From contig JAEUHQ010000135.1 in NCBI GenBank assembly GCA_016794565.1, forward strand, positions 1-49,587: DNA of 49,587 nt. Direction: 5' to 3'. The notes under the pieces are model-generated. The model had not been told where the DNA came from, did not search any database, and worked only from the letters and a program-made list of their open reading frames with translations. Positions 16,034-24,100 of this stretch are shown here, in pieces. Origin of the DNA: Planctomycetota bacterium. GTDB lineage: Bacteria; Planctomycetota; UBA1135; UBA2386. A program made the position numbers and the translations under genes. Within the stretch, counting starts at the first letter, position 1. Each line of letters opens with the position of its first letter.

Positions 16034-16132
16034 CCTCACGCCGGAGGCGTGAGGCGCGGCCCATGCCGGCCACGGAGTAGTCGTGTCGCGCGAAGCACGA
16101 CACTCCACGGCGAATCCAGCACGGCCCACCAC
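16013..16132 (+). repeat. 22-bp direct repeat of the tRNA-Val 3' end (16013-16034 and 16111-16132)
   Basis: Both copies begin CGAATCCAGCACGGCC and continue identically for 22 bases through the encoded CCA; the flanking bases differ. The first copy covers part of the T loop, the T-stem 3' strand, the acceptor 3' strand and CCA; the second lies 98 bp downstream and 11 bp before the sigma-factor start. Between them are the 9-bp hairpin at 16034-16054 and a longer imperfect hairpin at about 16070-16110 (CCACGGAGT...ACTCCACGG). A repeat of a tRNA 3' end is the usual mark of integration by a tyrosine recombinase, but no integrase is visible here. Confidence 0.8.
16034..16054 (+). other. Perfect hairpin directly after the tRNA
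   Basis: CCTCACGCC (16034-16042) pairs over 9 bp with GGCGTGAGG (16046-16054) around a GGA loop. There is no U-tract. It could terminate the tRNA transcript or be part of the repeat-bounded 98-bp segment that follows the tRNA. Confidence 0.5.
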
Positions 16133-16143
16133 TCCGTCCGCCT

Positions 16144-17394
16144 GTGCACGAGCCACTCCACAGGACCATCGAGACGCTCTACCGGGCGGAGTCGGGCCGC
16201 GTGCTCGCGACGCTCGTGCGCCTGCTCGGCGATCTCGACCTGGCCGAAGAAGCGATGCAGGAAGCGTTCGCTGTCGCCCTGGAGACTTGGCCGCGCACCG
16301 GCGTCCCCGAGAATCCGCGCCCGTGGCTCGTCTCGACTGCGCGCTTCAAGGCGGTGGACGCGATCCGGCGGCGAACACGTCTCGACGCCGCGCACGAGGA
16401 TCTGATCGCGCGCATCGAAGCGCGCATCGACGAAGCCCCTTCTGACGAGGAAGGCGCCGCGACGGCGGAGATCGGGGACGACCGCCTCCGCCTGATCTTC
16501 ACGTGCTGCCACCCGGCCCTGCCGCCGGAGGGACGCGCCGCGCTGACGCTGCGCGAGGTGTGCGGCCTCTCGACCGACGAGATCGCGCGCGCGTTCCTGG
16601 TTCCACCGTCGACGGTGGCGCAGCGCATCGTGCGCGCAAAGGCGAAGATCCGCGAAACGCCGATCCCGTACGAAGTGCCGCCGCCGCAGGAGCTGCCGGG
16701 CCGGCTCAACGCGGTGCTGCAGATCGTCTATCTGGTCTTCAACGAGGGCTACTCCGCGGCCACGGGCGTCGAGGTGACACGCGCCGAACTGACCGGTGAA
16801 GCGATCCGGCTGGGCCGCCTGCTCGTCGAGCTTCATCCGGAGCCGGAGGCGGTCGGCCTGCTCGCCCTGATGCTGCTGAACGAGTCGCGCAGCGCCGCGC
16901 GAACGTCGCCCTCCGGCGAACTCGTCCTGCTCGAAGCGCAGGACCGATCCCTGTGGAACGCGGAGCAGATCGCCGAGGGCGTCGCCCTTGTGGGCCGCGC
17001 GCTGGAGACACGCCGGTTCGGGCCGTACACGCTGCAGGCCGCGATCGCCGCCGTTCACGCGAGTGCCGCCACCGCGGCCGTCACCGACTGGCGGCGCATC
17101 GTCGCGCTCTACGACGAACTCGTGCGGCTCCAGCCGTGGCCGATCGTCGAGCTGAATCGCGCCGTCGCGGTCGCGATGTGCGACGGCCCCGGGGCCGGTC
17201 TGGCGCAGATCGACGCGATGCTGGAACAGGGCTACCTCGCCAACTACCACCTGGCGCATGCCGCCCGTGCGGACATGTTCCGCCGCCTCGGTCGCACCGC
17301 GGAAGCCAGGGCCGCCTACGAGAACGCGCTGGCACTGGCGCAGCAGGAGCCGGAACGGCAGTTCCTTCGCGAGCGGATCCGCGGCCTCGAATAA
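16144..17394 (+). CDS. ECF sigma factor, ECF42 type with C-terminal TPR-like extension
   Basis: 416 residues from a GTG at 16144. Residues about 5-75 form sigma region 2 (LVRLLGDLDLAEEAMQEAF, then NPRPWLVSTARFKAVDAIRR), and about 115-172 form region 4 (ALTLREVCGLSTDEIARAF, then STVAQRIVRAKAKIR). The long C-terminal half (about 180-416) matches the DUF6596/TPR extension that defines ECF42 sigma factors, including VYLVFNEGYSA and a final TPR with EARAAYENALAL. ECF42 factors lack a classical anti-sigma factor and drive expression of neighbouring DGPF (YCII-related) genes. That neighbour is present here, preceded by a matching promoter. The inducing signal is unknown for the group. The gene begins 11 bp after the repeated tRNA end. 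Confidence 0.9.
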   Translation: MHEPLHRTIETLYRAESGRVLATLVRLLGDLDLAEEAMQEAFAVALETWPRTGVPENPRPWLVSTARFKAVDAIRRRTRLDAAHEDLIARIEARIDEAPSDEEGAATAEIGDDRLRLIFTCCHPALPPEGRAALTLREVCGLSTDEIARAFLVPPSTVAQRIVRAKAKIRETPIPYEVPPPQELPGRLNAVLQIVYLVFNEGYSAATGVEVTRAELTGEAIRLGRLLVELHPEPEAVGLLALMLLNESRSAARTSPSGELVLLEAQDRSLWNAEQIAEGVALVGRALETRRFGPYTLQAAIAAVHASAATAAVTDWRRIVALYDELVRLQPWPIVELNRAVAVAMCDGPGAGLAQIDAMLEQGYLANYHLAHAARADMFRRLGRTAEARAAYENALALAQQEPERQFLRERIRGLE

Positions 17395-17407
17395 AACGAC
17401 ATCGCTT

Positions 17408-17433
17408 TGTCGATTTCCGGACGCCGGAGCGAC
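17408..17433 (+). promoter_or_regulatory. Candidate ECF42-dependent promoter before the DGPF gene
   Basis: TGTCGA (17408-17413) and CGAC (17430-17433) are 16 bp apart. This matches the motif I recall for ECF42 promoters in Streptomyces venezuelae (TGTCGA at -35, CGA/TC-type -10). Transcription would start near 17440, about 65 nt before the DGPF start codon. Confidence 0.5.
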
Positions 17434-17505
17434 CAGGTGCAGGCGCAACGATGCGCCGACGGCCCCGAGCCGCAGAACCAGTCCCCGGAGAACCCAGGAT
17501 CCGCC

Positions 17506-17862
17506 ATGCCGCAGTACCTGCTCGCTTCGTACCTCCCCGACGACTTCGACCCGTCCACCATGACCCCGGAGGCCATCGAGGCCATCTACGCCGTGAATCG
17601 CGAACTGGAAGCCGCTGGCGCCAAGAGATTCGCGTGCGGCCTCTCCCCGATCACGACGACGCTGCACAAGAAGCCCGACGGCAAGGTCGTCGTCACCGAC
17701 GGTCCGTACATCGAGACCAAGGAGCACATCGGCGGGCTGATGGTCATCGAAGCCGCGAATCTCGATGCCGCGCTCGCGTGGGCCAGGAAGGGTCTCGTCG
17801 GCGGCGGGACGTCGATCGAAGTGCGCGAGGTCTTCTTCCGCCCGGACCCGAAGAAGGGATGA
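17506..17862 (+). CDS. YCII-related DGPF-domain protein
   Basis: 118 residues from the ATG at 17506, the first start giving the normal family N-terminus (MPQYLLASYLPDDFD). The signature DGPYIETKEHIGG (about residues 65-77) is the DGPF motif with Tyr for Phe, followed by the usual LMVIEAANLDAALAWA helix. The fold is a ferredoxin-like alpha/beta dimer; no biochemical function is established for DGPF proteins, though some YCII relatives have hydrolase or lyase activity. It lies downstream of an ECF42 sigma gene, the standard pairing, and behind a candidate ECF42 promoter. Its stop overlaps the ATG of the carboxylesterase (ATGA), so both are probably part of the sigma factor's regulon. Confidence 0.88.
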   Translation: MPQYLLASYLPDDFDPSTMTPEAIEAIYAVNRELEAAGAKRFACGLSPITTTLHKKPDGKVVVTDGPYIETKEHIGGLMVIEAANLDAALAWARKGLVGGGTSIEVREVFFRPDPKKG

Positions 17863-19472
17863 CGCGCGCGATGAAGACCTTGTTCCTCGGCGCCACCGCG
17901 CTCGCGTTCGCGACGGCCGCCTCCGCCCAGATCCACGAAGTCGGTGTGACCGGCGGTCGCGTGCGAGGGGTCGCCGCCGACGGCGTGACGTCGTTCAAGG
18001 GAATCCCCTTCGCCGCGCCGCCGGTCGGCGCACTGCGCTGGAAGGCGCCGCAGGCGGTGAAAGCCTGGACGGGCGTGAAGGACGCGTCGCGCTTCGCGCC
18101 GGCGTGCCTGCAGGACCCGATGTTCTCGCGCCTCTTCGGCGGCCCGCCGGAGACGAGCGAAGACTGCCTCTACCTCAACGTGTGGACGCCGGCGAAAGCA
18201 GCCAGCGATGCGCTGCCCGTGATGGTGTGGATCCACGGCGGCGGCTTCGTCGGCGGCCAGACCGCCGCGCCGCTGTACGACGGGACGAAGCTCGCGTCGA
18301 AGGGAGTCGTGCTGGTCAGCGTCGCGTACCGGCTGGGTGCGTTCGGTTTCCTCGCCCATCCGGACCTGAGCCGTGAGAGCGGCAAGGGATCGGGCAACTA
18401 CGGGCTGCAGGACCAGATCGCGAGCCTGCAGTGGGTGAAGGCGAACATCGCGAAGTTCGGCGGCGACCCGGATCGCGTGACGATCTTCGGCGAATCCGCG
18501 GGCGGCATGTCGGTCAGCATGCTCGCGGTTTCGCCGGCCGCGAAAGGACTCTTCCACCGCGTGATCTCGCAGAGCGGGGGCAGCTTCGGCAGCGCGAAGC
18601 AGGCCACCGAGGAGGGCGTCAACGTGCCACCGCTGCGCGTCGCAGAAACGACGGGAAAGGCCTTCCTCGCGAGCCTCGGCGCACCCGACGTCGCCGCAGC
18701 TCGCGCGATGCCAGCCGCGAAGATCCAAGCCGCACAGAGTGCAGGCATGGGCCGCGGCATCGTGTTCTGGCCGGTCTTCGACGGCGACGTGCTGCCGGGT
18801 GACCAATACGAGCTCTATCGCGCGAACAGATTCCACGACACACCGATCCTCGTCGGCACGAACTCGGACGAAGGAGCCCCGTTCGCACCGCTCGCCGGCG
18901 TGACTGCCGCTCGATTCGAGCAGCGCGTGCGCTCGGGATTCGGGAAGCACGCCGACGGGATCCTCTCGGTGTACCCACACGCGACCGACCAGGAAGCCGT
19001 GCGCTCGACCAAGGACCTGTTCCGCGAGCTGACCGTCGCCTGGCACACCTGGAGCTGGGCACGGCTGCAGACAGAGAAGGGCGGGGGCAGGGCGTTCGTC
19101 TACTACTTCGATCACCGGGGCCCCCGCACGCCCGACGGCGCGGGCGCCGCGCACGGCGACGAGATCGCGTACGTCTTCGGCAATCTCCCTGCGCCCGTGT
19201 CCGGTGACTCCGGCCCGCCGCCTCCCGTGCGCCCCGAGGACACGGCGATCTCCGGGCTGATGGGCAGCTACTGGGTCAACTTCGCGAAGTCGGGGGACCC
19301 GAACGGGCAAGGCCTCCCGCCGTGGCCAGCGTTCGCCCCGACGGCACAGAACGCGATGGTCTTCGATGGGAGTACGAGTGCCCGGCCTCTGCCGAACCGG
19401 GAGCAGCTCGAAGCTCTCGACCCGTACTACGAGTCGCTGCGCAACCGGGCGATGGCGCGCTCCGGACGATGA
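17859..19472 (+). CDS. Secreted type-B carboxylesterase/lipase family protein
   Basis: 537 residues from the ATG at 17859, which overlaps the DGPF stop; an ATG at 17871 is equally possible. A signal peptide (KTLFLGATALAFATAASAQ) is followed by the carboxylesterase-B fold. The oxyanion loop is WIHGGGFVGG (124-133), the nucleophile elbow TIFGESAGGMSVS (Ser213), the acid lies in GTNSDEGAPF, and the His in GAAHGDEIAYVFGNL. SEDCLYLNVWTP (100-111) is the family signature. Such enzymes hydrolyse carboxylic esters, here probably in the periplasm or outside the cell; the substrate is unknown. Overlap with the DGPF gene suggests it is an ECF42 regulon member, which is less usual for such loci. Confidence 0.9.
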   Translation: MTRAMKTLFLGATALAFATAASAQIHEVGVTGGRVRGVAADGVTSFKGIPFAAPPVGALRWKAPQAVKAWTGVKDASRFAPACLQDPMFSRLFGGPPETSEDCLYLNVWTPAKAASDALPVMVWIHGGGFVGGQTAAPLYDGTKLASKGVVLVSVAYRLGAFGFLAHPDLSRESGKGSGNYGLQDQIASLQWVKANIAKFGGDPDRVTIFGESAGGMSVSMLAVSPAAKGLFHRVISQSGGSFGSAKQATEEGVNVPPLRVAETTGKAFLASLGAPDVAAARAMPAAKIQAAQSAGMGRGIVFWPVFDGDVLPGDQYELYRANRFHDTPILVGTNSDEGAPFAPLAGVTAARFEQRVRSGFGKHADGILSVYPHATDQEAVRSTKDLFRELTVAWHTWSWARLQTEKGGGRAFVYYFDHRGPRTPDGAGAAHGDEIAYVFGNLPAPVSGDSGPPPPVRPEDTAISGLMGSYWVNFAKSGDPNGQGLPPWPAFAPTAQNAMVFDGSTSARPLPNREQLEALDPYYESLRNRAMARSGR

Positions 19473-19521
19473 ACGACTTCGCCGCGAGATCTCGTCGTCC
19501 AGCGCCGGCTAGGCTTCCCGC

Positions 19522-19989
19522 ATGGCTTCCTCGAAGCGTCCGACTCCCGCCGCCGCAGCGATCGTGCATCTGCGCGAACTCGGCCTGCGCCGCTACCCCG
19601 GCGCCCACCTGAAGAGCCCGTGGCCCGGGCACATGGACCTCGCGGTGAACGACAAGACGTTCGCGTACCTCAGCGCGCCCGGCGACCCGCCCGGTCTCTC
19701 GCTGAAGCTGCCCGAGTCGCACCCGCTCGCGCTGTCGCTGCCGGGTGCGCAGCCGACGCCGTACGGGCTCGGCAAGAGCGGCTGGGTGTCGATGTCGTTC
19801 GACTCGGCGCCGCTGCCGCCGATCGCGCAGCTCGAAGTGTGGCTCGATGAGAGCTACCGCGCGCAGGCGCCGAAGAAGCTGCTCGCGCAGTTCGACGGCG
19901 AAGGTCCGGCTCCGGCGGCGCCGAGGGCGAAGGCGGCGAAGAAGCCGGCGCGAACGACGAAGAACCCGTCGCGCGGCAAGGCGCGGTAG
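19522..19989 (+). CDS. MmcQ/YjbR-family protein with basic Lys/Ala/Pro-rich tail
   Basis: 155 residues from the ATG at 19522. Residues about 10-120 follow the MmcQ/YjbR (CyaY-like) fold: LRELGLRRYPGAHLKSPWPG, a KTFAYLS strand, LSLKLPESHPLAL and YGLGKSGWVSMSF, followed by a DESYRAQAPKKLL helix. The family has been proposed to bind DNA, on structural grounds only. The last 35 residues (PRAKAAKKPARTTKNPSRGK and on) are basic and histone-H1-like, fitting nucleic-acid binding or acting as a disordered tail. The gene appears monocistronic and converges on the next gene; a hairpin overlaps both stops. Confidence 0.78.
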   Translation: MASSKRPTPAAAAIVHLRELGLRRYPGAHLKSPWPGHMDLAVNDKTFAYLSAPGDPPGLSLKLPESHPLALSLPGAQPTPYGLGKSGWVSMSFDSAPLPPIAQLEVWLDESYRAQAPKKLLAQFDGEGPAPAAPRAKAAKKPARTTKNPSRGKAR

Positions 19990-20011
19990 CCGCGGCGGTT
20001 CAGACCGCGCC
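19980..20011. terminator. Perfect hairpin overlapping two convergent stop codons
   Basis: GGCGCGGT (19980-19987) pairs over 8 bp with ACCGCGCC (20004-20011) around a 16-nt loop. The stem or loop includes the TAG of the YjbR-like gene (19987-19989) and the stop of the opposing gene (20000-20002). There is no U-tract on either side. Confidence 0.4.
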
Positions 20012-21475
20012 GGTGCGCCGGAACGTCGCGAGTCCCTCGAGCTGCTTCCACGCCGAGAACTCGGTGAACAGCCGGTTGCGCTCGAGGATCAGCGTCTTCA
20101 TCTGCTCCTCGATCACGCCGCGCGCCTTCTCGAAGAGCCGTTCGTTCTGCCCGAGTTCGCGGAAGTAGGTCTTCCAGACGTACTTCTCCTTCTTCTGGCC
20201 GAGCAGGCCGAGGTGCACCGAGTAGTAGAGCGCCGCGAGCGCCGGCGCGATGTTGCCTGCGTGGACCGTGAACTTCGTGCCGCCCTCGGCGCCGACGCCG
20301 AGTGTCGCGCCAGCCTCCACCTCGAGGCTGCTGCCGCCGAAGAGCGAACACTGGAGCTCGAACTCGGCCTTGCCGCCGACGCCGGCGGTCAGCGCGCCCT
20401 TCGCCTCGGCCTTCAGCAGGTCGTAGCCCTGCAGCCGCAGCGTCGCCTTCGCTTCGCCGACGAGTCGTGCACCCGCGAACGCTTCCGCCGACGCCTTCAC
20501 GGTCACCTGCCCCACGGTCACCGTGACCTCGACTTCGCCCTTGGCCATCGCGCCGGCGAACGCTTCGGCGCTCGCTTCGCACAAGAACACGTCGGCGCAG
20601 TCGATCGACGCGACGCCCTTCAGCTTGATGCCGATCTCGGCCTCGACGGAGCCCTTCGCGAAGGCGCCGCTGCCGGCGCCGAACCCGGCCTCGCCTTCCA
20701 TCTTCGCGCGCACGCCGGCCCATGCTTCGCCTTCGAGCTTCGCCTTGAAGCCGGAGAACTCGAGTTCGCACTGCCCCTTCGCCTGCACGCCGTACGCGGC
20801 GCCGAGTTCGCCCTTGACGGCCCTCTTGAAGCGCTCGTCGGTCCACGCGACTTCCCTCTTCCGTTCGGCGACGAGCCCCTTGTCGAACCCGTACGACGTC
20901 TTGAACGCACCCGGTTCCTTGAACGAGACGGCCTTGCCCGCGTCCGCGCACAAGACTTCGAGGATGAGGCGCACTTTCGCGTTCGGCGCGTTGCCGAGGT
21001 ACTGGAACAGCAGCGACTGACCCTCCCGGTGCTCGGGGAACGTCTTCACGCCGCGCAGCCAGTAGTTGACGAGCTGCAGTTTCTCGTCGAGCACCGCCAG
21101 CTTGCCGGCGAGCAGGTCGTTGCGATCGAGCAAGGGCTGCAGCCCCGTCTCCGGCGCCGGCGTCTTCGGCGCCGCGCCGAACTTCTTCTTCACGGCCTCG
21201 CCGAACCAGCGCACGTTCTCCTCGGCACGACCGACGTCGACCGCCACGCTCGCTCCGCCCTGCTTCTGCAGGATCTGCTTCTGGATCTGCAGGAGGCGCG
21301 CGAACTCGTCGACCAGGGCGACACGCTGGGCCTGCTGCGGCCCGCCGGTCAGCGCACTCTTGCCGATCTGCGCGAGCCACTTGGGCACTTCCGCCTGGAA
21401 CTGAACAGGGGCCAGCTCGACCCAGCCGAGCTGGTACTTGTTGGCGGGAGAGGCGGCGTTCAGTGCTTCGAACAT
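20000..21475 (-). CDS. Uncharacterised protein with Ala/Gly/Glu-rich beta-type repeats
   Basis: 491 residues from the ATG at 21475; I do not recognise a family with confidence. Residues 1-200 look helical (QRVALVDEFARLLQIQKQIL and a later VNYWLRGVKTFPEH segment). Residues about 220-410 alternate hydrophobic and small or charged residues and are repetitive: ASAEAFAGA occurs at 301-309 and again at 328-336, a 27-residue spacing, with weaker copies (LEGEAWAGVRAKMEGEAGF, GGKAEFELQ). This suggests stacked beta-hairpins. Residues 410-491 return to helix. There is no signal peptide or transmembrane segment. It lies 75 bp downstream of a glycosyltransferase on the same strand. Large toxins and secretion-linked proteins can have similar repeats, but this is only an impression. 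Confidence 0.75.
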   Translation of the reverse strand: MFEALNAASPANKYQLGWVELAPVQFQAEVPKWLAQIGKSALTGGPQQAQRVALVDEFARLLQIQKQILQKQGGASVAVDVGRAEENVRWFGEAVKKKFGAAPKTPAPETGLQPLLDRNDLLAGKLAVLDEKLQLVNYWLRGVKTFPEHREGQSLLFQYLGNAPNAKVRLILEVLCADAGKAVSFKEPGAFKTSYGFDKGLVAERKREVAWTDERFKRAVKGELGAAYGVQAKGQCELEFSGFKAKLEGEAWAGVRAKMEGEAGFGAGSGAFAKGSVEAEIGIKLKGVASIDCADVFLCEASAEAFAGAMAKGEVEVTVTVGQVTVKASAEAFAGARLVGEAKATLRLQGYDLLKAEAKGALTAGVGGKAEFELQCSLFGGSSLEVEAGATLGVGAEGGTKFTVHAGNIAPALAALYYSVHLGLLGQKKEKYVWKTYFRELGQNERLFEKARGVIEEQMKTLILERNRLFTEFSAWKQLEGLATFRRTGAV

Positions 21476-21550
21476 GGAGGGGACGGCAACGACCGTTCGA
21501 TCGATGCGTGGCAGGAAAAACAGCAGCGTCGACGGGGCGCCCCGATCGGC

Positions 21551-23182
21551 TCAGTGCCGTCGGAAGTGCACGAGGCCGAGCGCGGGTTCACCGAGATCCT
21601 CCGTGAACCCGCCGTGGTGCAGAACGGCAACGAGCTGGCGCCCCACGGAGTCCATCGCGGGGTCGCGGCCGCCCGTCCGCAGCTCCTCGCCGAACACGAG
21701 CCAGATCGACGGGGCCGCCGCGTCCTGCACCATCGCGGCGAGCGAAGCCGGCATCGATCCTTGTTCGAGCGCTTGCAGGTAGCGGCTCGCGGTCGCGGGC
21801 GCTTCTTCGAGCGTCGGCGGCAGGAGTCGACACACGAAGCCCCTCCCGTTCGCAGTGCGACAACGGCGTTCGTGCCACTGGAAGCCGCGCTGCGCCAGGT
21901 GCGCGAGAACGGGCACGCCGGTGTTGCCGCAGAGCACGACCAGGTCCTCCGCCTGCACGTGCTCCGTCAGGTGCGCCGCGACGCGGTCGAACGGATCCAC
22001 CGCCGCGGGCGCGGCGAGGTAGTCCCGGTCCTTCGCCACCGCCGACACGGCGAAGACACTCGCAGCGCCGATCCACACGACGTGCGCCCACCGCTGCGAC
22101 GAAGCGAACACCACCGCACAGGAGCCGCCGACGAGCAGCGTGAGCGCGGGGAACGCGACGAGGTCGTAGCGGCCCGGCGCGTAGGTCGGGTGCACGAACG
22201 ACGCGGCGAACAGGACCGCGAGCGGCGCAACGGATGAGAGGACACACTGCGCGAACGCGCGCCGCATCGGCGAGTCCGATGCGCGCAGGCGCGCCACTGC
22301 GACCCCGAGCAGCACGACGAACGCGACCAATCCCGCCACGCGCAACGCCGGCGGGAACGCCATCGCGGAGAACTGCTTCAGGAAGAGCGGGGAGCCGTGC
22401 TGGCCGCCGAGCACGAGCAGTTCGGCCGACGCGGAGAGCAGGCCGATCCCCGAAGACTCGCGCCAGAGCATCGCGAGCCACTGCATGTCGCTCGCCTGGA
22501 ACGGCGTGTGCCGCTTCCACCACCAGAGCCACGGCAGCAGCGATGCAACGGCGACCGCACCGGCGGCGGCGATCGACCGCAGGCAATCGCGGCGGCCGGC
22601 GCGCCATGCCGACCACGCGGCCGTGGCGAAGATGCACGCCAGCGGGATGGCGGCCAGAAAGTGCGTGTAGAGCGCCGCGATCGAGACGCCGCACAGCGCG
22701 GCGACCGCGCCGACGCGCACACGTTCTCGCACGAGCCACGCGGCCCACTGCGCGACCATCAGCAGGGCGAGCAGCAGCGAGTAGGCGCGCGCCTCCTGCG
22801 AGTAGTACAGATGCAACGGAGCAACGAGCGCGAACGTCGCTGCCGCGATCGCGGCTCGGCTTCCGAACATCGCCCGCGCCGCGTGGAAGGAGGCCCACAC
22901 GAACGCCGCGCCACAGACCGCGGAGAACGAGCGCAGCCCGGTCGCATCGACGCCGAAGCCCCGCGTCCACGCGTCGAGCAACAGGTAGTAGAGCGGAGGT
23001 GTGTTGTGAGCGAGCCCCAGGCCGCCGGGCTGGTGCGCGATGTGCAGCGTCATCGCTTCGTCGAACCAGAGCGGCTGGCTGCCGATGCCGACGAAGCGCA
23101 CCGCGAGCGCGAGGACGCCGAAGGCGATCGCGCAAGCGTGCCGCAGCGCGCGTCGATCCAGATCGAAGGCGCGCGGGCTCAT
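21551..23182 (-). CDS. GT39-like (PMT/ArnT-type) polytopic glycosyltransferase
   Basis: 543 residues with about ten to twelve predicted transmembrane segments, starting at the ATG at 23182, 3 bp after the sulfotransferase stop. The first extracytoplasmic loop holds PLWFDEAMT (37-45), the catalytic DE motif of GT-C enzymes, and NTPPLYYLLLDAW follows; a second motif, LYYSQEARAYSLL, is typical of this family. A soluble domain forms the C-terminus. Such enzymes move a sugar from a polyprenyl-phosphate donor to a lipid, glycan or protein on the outer face of the inner membrane. The donor and acceptor are unknown. Tight linkage to a sulfotransferase suggests a joint role in a sulfated or decorated surface glycan. 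Confidence 0.87.
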   Translation of the reverse strand: MSPRAFDLDRRALRHACAIAFGVLALAVRFVGIGSQPLWFDEAMTLHIAHQPGGLGLAHNTPPLYYLLLDAWTRGFGVDATGLRSFSAVCGAAFVWASFHAARAMFGSRAAIAAATFALVAPLHLYYSQEARAYSLLLALLMVAQWAAWLVRERVRVGAVAALCGVSIAALYTHFLAAIPLACIFATAAWSAWRAGRRDCLRSIAAAGAVAVASLLPWLWWWKRHTPFQASDMQWLAMLWRESSGIGLLSASAELLVLGGQHGSPLFLKQFSAMAFPPALRVAGLVAFVVLLGVAVARLRASDSPMRRAFAQCVLSSVAPLAVLFAASFVHPTYAPGRYDLVAFPALTLLVGGSCAVVFASSQRWAHVVWIGAASVFAVSAVAKDRDYLAAPAAVDPFDRVAAHLTEHVQAEDLVVLCGNTGVPVLAHLAQRGFQWHERRCRTANGRGFVCRLLPPTLEEAPATASRYLQALEQGSMPASLAAMVQDAAAPSIWLVFGEELRTGGRDPAMDSVGRQLVAVLHHGGFTEDLGEPALGLVHFRRH

Positions 23183-23185
23183 CGT

Positions 23186-23950
23186 TCAGCTCGCCCCGCC
23201 CGCGGGCTGCGTACGCGACGCGGCGGCGAGTGCACGCAGGCGCTGCCATGCCGCCACCGCGACCTCGGGACAACCCGCCGCGTCGGGGTCCACGCGCGTG
23301 AACGCATCGGGGTCGACGACGTCGTCCAGCAGACTCGACGGTGCGGGCACGTTCGCGCCGAGGCCGCGCCCCAGAGCTTCGAGTTCGTCCGCGGCCCCGT
23401 CGACCAGGCGATCGACGTCGAGGAACACGACCGACGACGAGGGCAACTGGTCGACGAGCGTGTTCACGTGCCAGGCGTAGAAGCGCGCACTGAGCCACTT
23501 CGGCAACGAGTGTCGGCGCGCCAGCGAATGCAGCACCGACGCGGGATGCCGGACGCACACGACGATGCGGTCGACCTCGGTCCACTCCCGCCAGAAGCGC
23601 AGCGTGAGACAGAACCGCGGGTCCTTCAGCACCGCGCCGCGGTACCGGCGGCCGATGTCTTCGATCGTCGCGCGATGCCGCGCGGCGCGACGAGGCATCG
23701 ACCGCACGGACGGCATCGCGACGTAGGCAACCTTGGCGGCCCACGCCCGGACCGGCGACGTCGTGCGCGAGATGCCCGTGACGATGCGGCTGTTCACGTC
23801 CATCACTTCGCGCACCTCGAAGTAGCCGCCGGCGTTCCAGCGATCGGCCGGGATCATCGCGCCAGGGTCACCGAACGACTGGCCGAGCTTCGTCAGGACC
23901 TGGCACACGAGCGAAGTGCCGGAGCGCATCATCCCGGTGACGAGGATCAT
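23186..23950 (-). CDS. Sulfotransferase family protein
   Basis: 254 residues from the ATG at 23950. The N-terminal ILVTGMMRSGTSLVCQVL (2-19) is the 5'-phosphosulfate-binding loop of PAPS-dependent sulfotransferases. DPGAMIPADRWNAGGYFEVR and a central RIVVCVRHPASVLHSLARR, the 3'-phosphate-binding R-x7-S region, are also family features. The reaction moves sulfate from PAPS to a hydroxyl or amine of a glycan, lipid or small molecule. It sits 3 bp before the GT39-like gene, so the two are almost surely cotranscribed. Divergence from the bcp gene across 150 bp places the operon promoter there. The acceptor cannot be read from sequence. Confidence 0.88.
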   Translation of the reverse strand: MILVTGMMRSGTSLVCQVLTKLGQSFGDPGAMIPADRWNAGGYFEVREVMDVNSRIVTGISRTTSPVRAWAAKVAYVAMPSVRSMPRRAARHRATIEDIGRRYRGAVLKDPRFCLTLRFWREWTEVDRIVVCVRHPASVLHSLARRHSLPKWLSARFYAWHVNTLVDQLPSSSVVFLDVDRLVDGAADELEALGRGLGANVPAPSSLLDDVVDPDAFTRVDPDAAGCPEVAVAAWQRLRALAAASRTQPAGGAS

Positions 23951-24100
23951 CGCCGTGTCGTCCGTTCGTCGCCGGTCACCACGCTCGCAGAGTAGAACGG
24001 GCGCGCGGGGTCCGCACCGAAATCCTCGCGCCCGCCGTGTCACGCCGATGCGACGACGCGCCGGCCTTGCTTCCGCCCTCGGCCGCCGGATCATCGCGGC

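Noticed and set aside
21588..23744. Second long open frame on the same strand across the glycosyltransferase and sulfotransferase genes
   Set aside because: It is Arg-rich off-frame reading; the membrane segments and catalytic motifs are in the frames annotated above.
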